A stretch of DNA of 64,000 bases from Artocarpus heterophyllus. Taxonomy: Eukaryota > Streptophyta > Magnoliopsida > Rosales > Moraceae. This document shows, one piece after another, positions 1-10,330 of the stretch. The stretch lies in the NCBI GenBank assembly GCA_025403435.1, contig CM046349.1, positions 26,343,953 to 26,407,952 on the forward strand, given 5' to 3'. Numbering within the stretch: the first letter of the stretch is position 1; each line of letters starts with the position of its first letter. The notes beneath the pieces were generated by a model. That model searched no databases. It was not told where the DNA came from and worked only from the letters and a program-made list of their open reading frames with translations. Both the position numbers and the translations under genes were made by a program.

Positions 1-1253
1 AAAATGAGTGACTTTTATGGAGGAAGAACTTCAAAAGAAAAACTAGGTTTAATATACGATTTCATATAAATTTTCCAAGACTACTCTACCGGCATCATTT
101 TTTACAAACAAAGATCGCATGACTTTAAAATTTGATTTTTCACTAAACCAAGAAATTAAAATTTTTTAGAGATGTTATACACGCCCACGATTTAGTGGGT
201 TAACAATTTCAGTTATTATTTTATGGAGCGATTTTGATTTAAATTTTCAAGCTAAACGGGTAAGAATTTCAAAGATAAACTTTAATAGTTTCATTTGAAC
301 ATTATTTCAGCAAGCATAAAAACCCGGTACGCTAAACCTTTAATACTACGATGTTTGGCATGAGTCCAATGCCTATTTCAGTCTAAAATGCCGCTCAGGA
401 CTCAATCTATCGGTAGAATATATATGACGACATGATATCATTTTTGGGCTTTCAGACTTAAAAAACAATTACAAGCCCGTTAAATGAACTAAAAATAAGC
501 CCAATTTGGACTTAAGATAAGAATCATGAATTTAGGAAATGTCCAATTTAGTGGATAAAAGTCTCACGGAATTAACGACAATAGATAATTAATTAATTGT
601 TCTAAAATTAATTAATTATCAACTTGGATACGAACAAATGACAATTAAGGAAAAGTTTAAATATTATGAGGATTTAGTAAAAATAATCCTTGTAATAAAA
701 ATGGTGAAATTCATGATCAATGGATAAAAGAATTTACGATCTAATAAAGTGATCGAATTCTTGTGGTTATGCTAAAATCTAAATAGCATAAAATGAAGTA
801 TTCTTACACACTCTAAAAGGGTGTTTTGTTGTTTCCATTAGAAAAAAAGGAATTCAAAATCTATAGAGAAGCCTACTTCACTGAAAAAGGTAAGTAGAAA
901 TCTCGCCTACAGTATGAATAGTTTAAAAATAAATTGTTTTAAATGTTTCATAAATTTATGAAAATGCATGATTAGTGATTTATTACATTGTTTCATGTTA
1001 TGATATGTTATGTTATGTTATGTCATGACATGATATGTTGTGATGATTTTATGGTTAATGTGTGATGTATCCAATATTTATATCATATTGTTTGGTCACT
1101 CTAAAGTCAAGTATGTTTACGATTTATGATTTATGATTTACGTAATTGTGATGCTATGTAGTGATAAGTCACACTGCATACACACAATAAGACAAGTGAA
1201 ACTTAAAGACAAGTTAAAGGTATTGTTCGGGTCTAAAAGTATATGTCTGATAT
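1..1253. other. AT-rich intergenic sequence, no gene seen
   Basis: No coding region, RNA gene or element boundary could be supported here. The stretch is AT-rich with simple repetition: a pentamer run around 1000-1025 (TGTTATGTTATG) and a heptamer run around 1115-1145 (GATTTATGATTTAT). The composition resembles the decayed LTR-type sequence seen elsewhere in the window, but no termini were found. Confidence 0.5.
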
Positions 1254-3264
1254 TGTAGGAAACAAAGTGCGCAGCGGAATTTTTAAAATTTTTCATCAGA
1301 GTATTTTCCAAAACACAAGTTTGACATGTTATATGTATAAATTAAACAGATCTTACTAACCTCAGTGTGCCGAAGACCCTCCGCGACCTGTGTAGAGAAG
1401 TAACGTTCCAGAAGAGCCTCAACCAACTGGTCTTCTTTGCTATTCTCTATCCACAACCGGAGTGAGTGTGGGCTCACACGTACAGCTCTTCCACCGGTGA
1501 CTCTCCTTCCAACCAATAGAGAGAACCCAAAGCTAGTGTTCGTGATTTGTGAACAAAAGCTCTCAGGGAGTTTTCGGATGCTCACTAGAAGAGTATCACT
1601 CTTAATCTCTCAAATTGATCTTAGTAAATCATTAGACTCACTCCCTTTTTATACCTATTGGTCCTTGGGGTCAGTCCATATCAGATTAGGTCTCAAAAAT
1701 CGAAACAGAATCAAGTTCGGATCAATATCTGATAAGATACGCGTGAAAAACGCGTAATCTTAACTGTCGCGGTTGGCATGCCGAACTGTGTGATAGGCAG
1801 GCCGAACTTTCTGATAGGCAGGCCGAACTGCCGAGAAAAATCCTCCGCGAATCTTTTATTTTTCACCCGAGATTCTAAAGGATAAAGTCTCAGTTTTGAT
1901 TCAAATAGCCCAATAGAAAAGATATTTGATCAAAACAAACTTTATCAAGATAATCTCTAAGAAAATAAATCAATTCACAATAATTCTACAAGTTTATCTT
2001 GTTCTAATTGTCTAAAATTAAAACAACCGATAAACAGACAAGAATTATCCGAACGCCATAATTCAACAAGTTCATCTTGAACTAATTTCTTACATAATTA
2101 ATTCAACCGATAAACAGACATGAATTATTTGATTCTTATAAATTTTAAACCAATCTGATAAATCCGACATAAGTCACCAATTATTGGAAAAGCACGCCGT
2201 GTCGTTACAGGATTTTGTGAGCTAGCAAAGGGGACCAAAATGGACCTATAAAGTTCAAGCTCATGATAATTATGAAACCCAATATCCCAGATATACATTT
2301 CACAATTATCAACTCCAATGCTACTCCACTAAAAGCTTGGAGCTGCACTCTCAAACTTTATAGAATTACGAAGCTCGTGTAGCTAAGTCTCCATGACATA
2401 TCATAGTGTATCGCATCCCCATATGATCATCCATAATCGGCTTAAGGACAAGTTCTGTCTTACCTTCCCGATTATTTTTATCTTACGTTCCATTGTCTCA
2501 CCCTTAGAAAACTTACCATCCAAAGATAGTATACCATTCGGTTACACCTATGTATCCAAATGGTTGAGCGCTCCAGTTTTCCAATTACAGGACAACGCAT
2601 ATAAGAGGATATCATTACTCCTAAAGAGGAGCTATGGATTCCATATCTATGAATAACAAGTCTGCGCTACCAAGAGTCATGCCTCCAACGTACCGGCATG
2701 CATGCCACTATAGAGATGTGGGAGTCACCCATTGGTACATCAAAAGACACAAGTCGAGACAACGGGCCCATTATTCATCTCAGGATTAAGATACAATACA
2801 AACGATTGTCTAAAGTGAATCGATTTGCCAAGACAGAATTATTAATCCAAATCAATTCACTTTATGTCCCGATCCAACACATCGTCACCTATGACAACGC
2901 GCCAATGTTTCTATTCACGGAGTCCAACTCCGATGGCCAAGACAAACCATCTCCCAAAAGGAATATAGACAACATAACAATCTTTACATGAATAAAGCGC
3001 CCAACTTTATTCCCTCGATTGCGGATCATATATTTTAGACCATCACCTTAAGAGTCGTGTCTACCGCATAATCATCCCATCATATGCCTAACTCTTAAGG
3101 TTTAGACTGATAGTCTCAGACTACTGTTTGCTTATCATACATTCAACAAATATGAACGTAAAGAGGACAATATTTGGTATATATAAATGAATAAATTCTT
3201 TATTGATAAAAATGTCTCCAAAAACGTATTACATTTTTACTCCTTAGAGCATACATGTCTAACA
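1254..3264 (-). mobile_element. Solo LTR of a Ty1/copia element (family 1), minus orientation
   Basis: This 2011-bp sequence is homologous to the LTRs of the copia element at 14128-25935, in reverse orientation. Read on the minus strand it begins TGTTAGACATGTATGC and ends with a TACA variant of the family's CCAACA terminus. It is flanked on both sides by GATAT (1249-1253 and 3265-3269), a perfect 5-bp target-site duplication. No internal sequence or second LTR is attached, so it is a solo LTR left by LTR-LTR recombination. Apparent open frames inside it, for example 2393-2656, lie in the LTR and are not considered genes. It contains several GGCAGGCCGAAC-type motifs near 1770-1830. Confidence 0.9.
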
Positions 3265-4826
3265 GATATAACCTCAAGTATAAGGTTGTCCAAGTAATAA
3301 ATGTTGATGAGTCCGAGGTCGATCCCACAGGGAAAAGATATTGCAAAGGTCCAATATATCAGTTCTATTATGTTTAGCTGAAGAATCTGAGAATAAAAGT
3401 TAATTTTATTTACTATTTATTTACAATATTCACATATTTTTTTATTTTTAGATTTTTAATTTTTTAATTTTTGAAATTTTAACAACAAGAAAAGTAACTT
3501 AGATTTAAATGGTAAATGAAACTTTAATAAGTAAAATTTAATGTAGGAGATGAAACTTTAACAATAAGTGCAATTAATTTTAAAGGTAACAACAATTTTA
3601 ACAAACACTGAGGATTAAAGATTCAATTCTGGCAATTAATTTAAATATGTTTTAGTTTTTCTAAACTTATTTATTAACATAGTTTAAGCATGCAATATGT
3701 CATCCTTTGTCTACAATAAGTCAAGAGTTACCAAGTATTTCTTGTGCCAATTCATGTCTATAGTGCATCAAAAACACATGTTTAACAAATATGTATGTTT
3801 TCAAATTAACTTACTAAAATTACCGACAAAATTTACCGTTAAGTATTTACCATGCCATTTCATGTCTACGAATAATCAAAGTATTCTTAAGCATTATTCA
3901 TGCCATCCTATGTCTATGATAAATCAAATCTTAATTTTGCAAGAATTTTAGTTAAGTTAACATGAAAATTATAAGTTTTCTAAAAATGATTTTGATATTA
4001 TAACAACTTAGAAAACTTTGAAAAACTAAAAATATTTACCTTAATTTTGCCAAAATATCCCCCTCTCTCCCCAGCAAAGTAGAAATTTAGAAAGACATGA
4101 TGAAAGTAGAAACACACATATTTTTACTAATCACAACTATTTTACAACATAAAAACTAGAATTATTTTATAAAAATAAAAAAGTAAAATTTAGAAGACTA
4201 ACCTAAGAAGGAAGAAGAGAATTTTCTCCTAAGGAGAATGGTGTGAATTACATGAAGGGATGGGGATATTTATAATAGAAGAAAATCTACTATTTACAAG
4301 ATTTTTACATTTATTTATCATTTTTATTATTTTATTAAGATAATTTTAGGTTGAAAATGAGTAAGATGCAAATTGAACGATGGAGAATTTTTTGGAATAA
4401 AAATTTGCAGCAGCCCACGTTTTTCAATTTTTTATTTTTTAATTTTTCTTTTTTTTTTGGGATTAGTCTACAATGTGATTTAAAATTGGGTAATCCAATG
4501 TGACGCGGCACACGGAATGGACGCAAAGCAACCGTTAGATCACTGACTTTGACTGAAGCAACGATGTGGATGGAGTCAACGAAAGAAGTAAACGCACGCG
4601 ACTTTTGACTCCTTTTTGACCGCAAAATCTAGTCTTCTTAAGCTGATCTGACGGATGAAAAGAAGATGAACGTGTACGAAAAAATGCAGGTGATTGGTCA
4701 GAGGAGAAAACACGCGGACGGCTGAGATGTGCTGATCTGAAGCTGATCTGACGGATGATATCTCGCCACGTGTCAGATTTGTTTTATTTTTTAAAAAATT
4801 TCTAAAGCATTTGAGGTCCTTTTTGC
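3265..4826. repeat. Noncoding repeat-derived sequence with degenerate internal repeats
   Basis: No gene is supported. Near 3307-3336 is the phrase GAGGTCGATCCCACAGGGA, related to a second copy at 6119-6140. Between about 3697 and 3930 a degenerate unit recurs four times (cores near 3697, 3745, 3850 and 3900), each containing a form of CATGTCTAYGATAAATCAA. The rest is AT-rich. It probably belongs to an old repeat interrupted by the solo LTR on its left and the hAT element on its right. Confidence 0.45.
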
Positions 4827-5548
4827 TAGGGGTGCACAAAAACCGCCCCGTAACCGCCGGCCGCCCGCAACCGCCGGCCGCCCGTCCAAAAAAAAGACTA
4901 TACGGGTTCAACCCGCCCATTGGCGGGTCCGCCTACATATGTTGGCAGGCGGGTACGGTTTTAAATTTTAGGGGGCGGGTTCAACCCGAACCCGCCCGCC
5001 TAATTCTTAAAAAAAAAAAAAAAAAAAAAAATCTTAATCTAAACCTCTCCCACTCCTCATTCTTTAAAAAGAAAAAGAACATTTGACTTTGTTCATCATT
5101 TCATCTGTAGTATCCGGTTATTTTTGAACCCAATGAACAGGTTTTATGGAAGAACAAGAATTCTTGACTTTGTTCATCACTTCATATATAGTTGATGTTT
5201 CTTGTTGCAATGAATGATTATGTTTCTTAATTTGTTGTGAATATGGTTATTGTCTTTAGGCGTCAAACTTGGTTGTTGTTGAGAATGCTTCATACATTAT
5301 CGTCTTATATTTTCTACAAATTTTCTTCACTTTTTTTTAATAAAAAAGAGCTCAAAAAATTATATTGTACATTAGTGTAGACCCAACCCGCCCAACCCGC
5401 CCGCACCGCCCGCACCCGCCCGCCCCCAAACCGAAACCGCCCACCACTCCATGGGCGGTTTGTGGGTTGGTTAATCGCCAACCTGCCACTTAAAAAAACC
5501 GCCCCGCACCCGCCCAAAAATCGCAAACCTGCCCGTTGTTCACCCCTA
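4827..5548. mobile_element. Non-autonomous hAT-type DNA transposon (722 bp)
   Basis: The ends are an imperfect terminal inverted repeat: the left begins TAGGGGTGCACAA and the right, read inward on the other strand, begins TAGGGGTGAACAA. The element is flanked by a perfect 8-bp target-site duplication, CTTTTTGC, at 4819-4826 and 5549-5556. An 8-bp duplication with a TAGGGGTG-type end is the hallmark of the hAT superfamily. Both arms are very GC-rich with many CCCGCC/GGCGGG repeats, while the centre (about 5005-5375) is AT-rich with a long A run. No transposase is encoded. The short frames inside it are artefacts of GC-rich repeats. Confidence 0.9.
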
Positions 5549-7342
5549 CTTTTTGCCCATTTTCGTGCCCTTTTGCTCCGTTTTTCCCCCAGATTTCAAA
5601 TCTAAAACAAACTAAACAAACCAAATTTAATTATTTTACAAACATTAGTTTCACAATAATTAAAAATACTTATTTTACAATAAAACACATAAAAATTATT
5701 AAAAATAGATAAAAAATTCTAAAATTAACAAACTTTAACAGATATGTTATTTAAAGCTCGAGATCATTTTTAGAAATTACTAGAAACATATTAAAACATA
5801 TTTACAAACTCAAAACTTATTTACAAATATTTTAAGACTTAAAATAAAATTACACAATTCAAAATTTACGGTTTTGATTATTTACAAACTAGACACTTAA
5901 TTATCACACCAAAACGACTCTAAAAATTATCAAAAATATTATTAAACATAAAAACACACTAAAAATACATTTTTAAACATATTTTCACACTAAGACACAA
6001 AAACACTGTTTATCACTAAATTGCTATAATTGAAGAGTTTTATGAGAAATATTAATGCAAAATGATTGATTTTAATGTTAAGAAAATTGCATTTTCTAAG
6101 TCTCATCAGGTGTCGTACCAACCTCTCGACCCACAGGGAAGCTTAAACATAAGTTATGATCTTGGTGTTATTGGGGACCTCATGAACCCTAACTTCCCAT
6201 GAATCGTGCGCAACTGGTACGATCACCTGGGCCCAAACAGTAAGTTAAGATAAAGTTTGAATAATTGAACATAAAACAAATCAATAAGCAAGCATAAAAT
6301 GTTCATGCATTGATTTATCAAATGATCTTCAAATTGTTTTACGAGTTGAACTTCCTACTTGTTGAGCAAAAGTTCATTTAAGTGGGTTCATGTGGTAGGT
6401 AAAGAACCTGTCAGCATCACTTGAGTGGGTAGTGACAAACGGCGGACGAACGATGGAGATAGGAATGAATACCGCTCATGCAAATGTAACATTTCTGCAT
6501 TTATAAGTTTACGAAATTCTGCATGTTTTTATTTTACGAAATTAAGCATGCATTAAAAAGTAAATACGATTATGCATGCTAGTTTTTGGAAACCCGGGTT
6601 TTAGTCATACAATCCTGATCTATAGAATGTTAAGATTTAAAAATGTTGTATTAGAAAATGCAACAAATATGCATGAGTTTTTAAGCAAGAAAATTATAAG
6701 ATCATTTAAAATAAAAATGGCTGTAGAAGTTTTATGTAAGAATAAGCAAGGTTTTTAAGGATGTGTTTCATGAATATGTTATTAAGAAAGTCTAAATAGT
6801 TATGCTTTAAGAAAACTAATATGTTAGACTTAAATGAATAAATTATGAGAAATTATTGTTATGTTAGCTTTAAAAAGACTAAGTTTTAAGAAAATCATTA
6901 TGTTAGTTTTAAGATAATAAATTACAAGTAAAATATATAAATAATCTACAAAAGCATTAAAGAGCATTTAAAAAATGATTTTATAAAGGTATTCAATTTT
7001 GATTTGTTTTAAAATCGATTTGTTTAAATTGAAATATGTGTTAAAAGTAATAGTTTTTAAATAACTATCTCTATGTTTAAAGGATAAGTTTTAAGGCATT
7101 ATTATTATGGCTACGATTTAAGAAGTAAATATATGATGTAATGAACTAAGTCTTTAAAGATTATGGTTATGTTTAAAAAAAATAATTGTTATCGCATTTT
7201 AATCACGTTTAGAAATTAATATTATTATTCACTTCAATGTTTGTTTAATAAAAATTCTACAAATTTAAGGACCTCATATTAGAATATATTTAAGTATTAA
7301 GATTATGAAGTTAAAAAAGGCCACATAAGGAGGGTCGTTACA
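5549..7342 (+). mobile_element. Probable 5' LTR of a Ty3/gypsy element (left end not located)
   Basis: The right boundary is well supported: the sequence ends GGGTCGTTACA at 7342 and is followed at once by an initiator-Met-tRNA-type primer binding site and then gag and pol relics on the plus strand. The left end could not be found, and part of this stretch may belong to other repeats. A GACCCACAGGGAAG phrase occurs near 6128. Much of 6480-7300 is AT-rich with no coding potential. Because the element's 3' half is missing, there is no second LTR to compare. Confidence 0.5.
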
Positions 7343-7344
7343 GT

Positions 7345-7357
7345 TGGTATCAGAGCC
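7345..7357 (+). other. Primer binding site (initiator Met tRNA type)
   Basis: TGGTATCAGAGCC lies two bases after the LTR end CGTTACA. This is the usual plant LTR-retrotransposon PBS, complementary to the 3' end of tRNA-iMet. It fixes the element as plus-strand. Confidence 0.85.
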
Positions 7358-8554
7358 GGTATCCTGCCAACCTCCTCCAAGTCGTCGTGTGTCTGCTATG
7401 CCACAATCCAAGAGTTAAATTTAGTTTATGCTAACTAGATTATAGTAGCTAATAGGTAATGCCTTTTGCATAATGACACAGCAAGATGATCAACATTCTA
7501 GCATGATGTAGTACATCTCTCCACGGCTGAATGCCAAGCCTAGTTGCTATGACACACCAGATTATAGGAAGCTATGCTAGATGTCAACTTCTCAAACAAG
7601 CAAGACAATACTTGGAACTGCGTGATCGCGTCAACCACCACTTTAAGATGCTCCACTTGTGAAGCGTGAATCCAAGAGAAGACATATGAGGCTACATTTG
7701 GCAATTCGAAAAAAGAGTTTCTACCGAAACTGCCCTTTAGGGTAAGTGAGGGACAGAGGAGCAAGATCTTCCTCAGAGGGCTACCATCAAAAATGTTAGC
7801 GTCAGAGCGCTATCCTTAGAGCTCATTCGAGTACTTGGCCAGAAAAGGCTTCCTAACTAGCCTTATTAACAAGGGCGTCAGTATCCGACTTAGAGACGAC
7901 ATAAAAGAGTAGATAGTCGATGGATCACTATGGGGTTAGTAATATACCATGTCAAACAACGAAGTAGGCCTATCTATATTATAAGAAATAGAATGTATGT
8001 ATGAACAAGTGGTAGCTTCCAGCAAGAAGAAGTTTATGTTTTGTGACCTGCTAAAGACAGTAAAGTCTCGAAACTAACAACAGGCTATAGATGTAATGAT
8101 TGTTGATAAAAAATGTGTCTAGCAATTTTATAATGTGAAGACATGAATGTTAATGATGGTTGATAAAAAATGTGTGTCTAGCAATTTTATAATGTGAAGA
8201 CATGAATGTTATGATTAATGCTTATTAATGGCATTATAAAATACATTACAGTTCACAAGTACAACAATAGAGCCCATATGCAACCTGATGAGAGCTTGAC
8301 CCCTTAGGTTACAATGATGGAAAGAGAGATTCTATAATATATAAAGATAGATACAGAATCTCAATAAGCGTAAGTACATGGATTATATTATAGGGGATCT
8401 TGATGTAGATAAAAGTCTAAAGAATAGGAGAAAAACTTCCAGGAAGTCACAGACTGTCTATGGGTGGTTACTTCTAAATTAGTATCCAACTAAATCAAAC
8501 CTGAAATAATATTGTCAAAGCAACATATTCCCTTCCTAGTCTACAATCATGGAG
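7358..8554 (+). other. Decayed gypsy leader and start of gag
   Basis: Noncoding or heavily broken sequence between the PBS and the recognisable gag core. It contains a 57-bp-period tandem duplication near 8102-8215 (GTTGATAAAAAATGTG begins at 8102 and again at 8159). No intact frame is visible. Confidence 0.45.
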
Positions 8555-9002
8555 AGAATAAGTTTCATAGATCGGTTAAATACCATCCTATAGAGGTGAA
8601 TAACTGGCTAACTGACGTTTAAGTGGTACTGAACTTTATGAGGCTAGATGAGCAAGAGAAGGTCCTGTGTGCCTCATATGTATTAAAAAGGAGGCCCATC
8701 ATTGGTGGCAAAGTGAAAAACTAGGGAGAAACGTTAATGAGATGACATGGTAGGACTTCATCTATGAGTTTAACGAAATGTACTTTAACATGGATACTAT
8801 GGCAGCCTAGGAAGACAAGTTCAATGACTTTCATCAAGGTAACATGTTTGTGAAGGATGTCGTATGAAAATTTGAGCAACTAGCTCGACTCTACCCTCAT
8901 ATGGTGAGCAACGAAAGAGACGAGATAAGGCGAATGATGAAGATGTTTGGATTCGACATTGCTATGGTAGTCAGCAGTGGAAGCAAACCCCCTCTCCCTC
9001 CC

Positions 9003-9033
<31 letters not shown>

Positions 9034-9440
9034 AAAATTGTTGAGGATTACATCTGTCAGGCAATCTACTATGAATATTGGGTGAACTCACATTTGGGAG
9101 GAAAGGGCCAAGTTTTTCAAAGCCAAGAAAGAAGAAAGGGCCAAGGGAAAACAAAATCCTGAATCTCAGTAGAGGAACCAAGGCAATAATCACGGCCAAG
9201 GTAACAAGCAGCAAGGGCAGTATGGTAATAATAAGAGAAAGGATAACACCGATCAGGGCAACCAGAAAAGCCAGCCTTAGAAGAGAAACCACACTAGGAA
9301 TAGTAACAACAACAACCCCACTTATTCTAAGTGTGGAAAGTGGCATCCGGGGAAATGATGACGCCAAATTAATGGCCACGGAATGTACCGGTAGTTATTT
9401 ATGGCCAGGAACTATACATGAATTTGATAATCATCAATAT
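8555..9440 (+). pseudogene. Ty3/gypsy gag pseudogene (capsid core and zinc knuckle)
   Basis: Gag is the structural capsid/nucleocapsid protein of the element. Reading across frames, a retrotransposon-gag core is visible at about 8560-8990: WWQSEKLGRNVNEMTW, then FIYEFNEMYF, then FEQLARLYPHMVS. After a long C/A homopolymer at 9000-9037 the frame resumes with an Asn/Gln-rich linker and the start of a zinc knuckle (YSKCGKWHPG, about 9318-9348) that lacks its later His/Cys. Several in-frame stops and frame changes show it is dead. It is followed by pol relics in the same orientation. Confidence 0.75.
9000..9037. repeat. Homopolymer pair, 24 C then 14 A
   Basis: An uninterrupted C run (9000-9023) is followed directly by an A run (9024-9037) within the decayed gag. 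It is either a slippage-expanded tract or a sequencing/assembly artefact. Confidence 0.9.
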
Positions 9441-10330
9441 AAATGATTATGATGTTATCATGGGAATGGACTCCCTAGGAAAATATAATGCAGTCATAAA
9501 TTGTCGGTGCCGTAAGGTTACATTCAAGCCTGTAAAAGAGGAAAAGGTTACCTACGTGGGAACACCACAGAGGTAATTAATGCCTTTGTTAACGGCCATG
9601 CAAGCTAGCAGGCTATTGGCTAGCAGATGTCAGGGACACCTAGCCAACCTAGTGGATAAATCCAAGGAGAGTAATTGGGATCAGAAGACGATCCAGTGTT
9701 CAGGAACTTCATAGAAGTCTTTCTAAAGGAATTGCCAGGACTACCGCTAGGACGAGAGCTTTCATTAGAGATTGAATTGGTACCCGGATTAGCACCAATT
9801 TCTAAGGTGCCCCATCGAATGGCCCTAGCGAAACTCAAAGAGCTACAAGTGCAACTACAAGAACTACTAGACAAGGGTTTCATCCACCCAAGCTACTCAC
9901 CATGGGAAGCATCAATCTTGGCTGTGAAAAAGAAAAATGGTATACTGAGAATGTGCATCGACTACCGGGAGTTGAACAAAATCACGATCAAGAACAAATA
10001 CCTGCTACCACAAATCAATGATCTATTTGATCAACTATTAGGAGTTGCCTATTTTTCAAAAATCGACCAGCGATCTAGATACCACCAACTTCAAATTAAG
10101 GATGGTGATGTGCCAAAGACAGCTTTTAGGACACGTTACGGACACTGAAGTTCCTAGTGATGCTGTTTGGTTTGACCAATGCCCCTAACATTCATGGAGT
10201 TGTGAATAGAGTGTTCAAGGACTACCTAGACAAGTTCATCATCGTTTTCATAGATGATATCCTGATCTACTCCTAGAGGAAAGAAGGACACAAGGATCAC
10301 TTAAAGATTGCACTATAGATTTTGAACGAT
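9441..10330 (+). pseudogene. Ty3/gypsy pol pseudogene, truncated in reverse transcriptase
   Basis: The reverse transcriptase would copy the element RNA to DNA. An open segment at 9675-10148 contains the gypsy RT N-terminal region: [19 protein letters not shown], then [33 protein letters not shown] and [14 protein letters not shown] frame change and small losses follow, then [13 protein letters not shown] (about 10236-10275), the catalytic FxDD box. Homology stops near 10330, so the rest of RT, RNase H, integrase and the 3' LTR are absent. Protease is only weakly visible before 9660. The adjoining AT-rich DNA is a different repeat. Confidence 0.8.

Noticed and set aside
2393..2991. Open frames in copia LTRs, also present at 24190-24821 and 30450-30713
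   Set aside because: They are parts of LTRs with well-defined ends and TSDs; the same frames decay differently in each copy.
3305..3340. Possible hammerhead-ribozyme core (TTGATGAGTCC) as in retrozymes
   Set aside because: The expected stem II and the GAAA box at the right spacing are not present, and no matching cleavage-site helix was found.
8897..9379. 160-codon minus-strand open frame
   Set aside because: It is antisense to the readable gag and zinc-knuckle relic and includes the homopolymer tract read as poly-Gly. It is a shadow.
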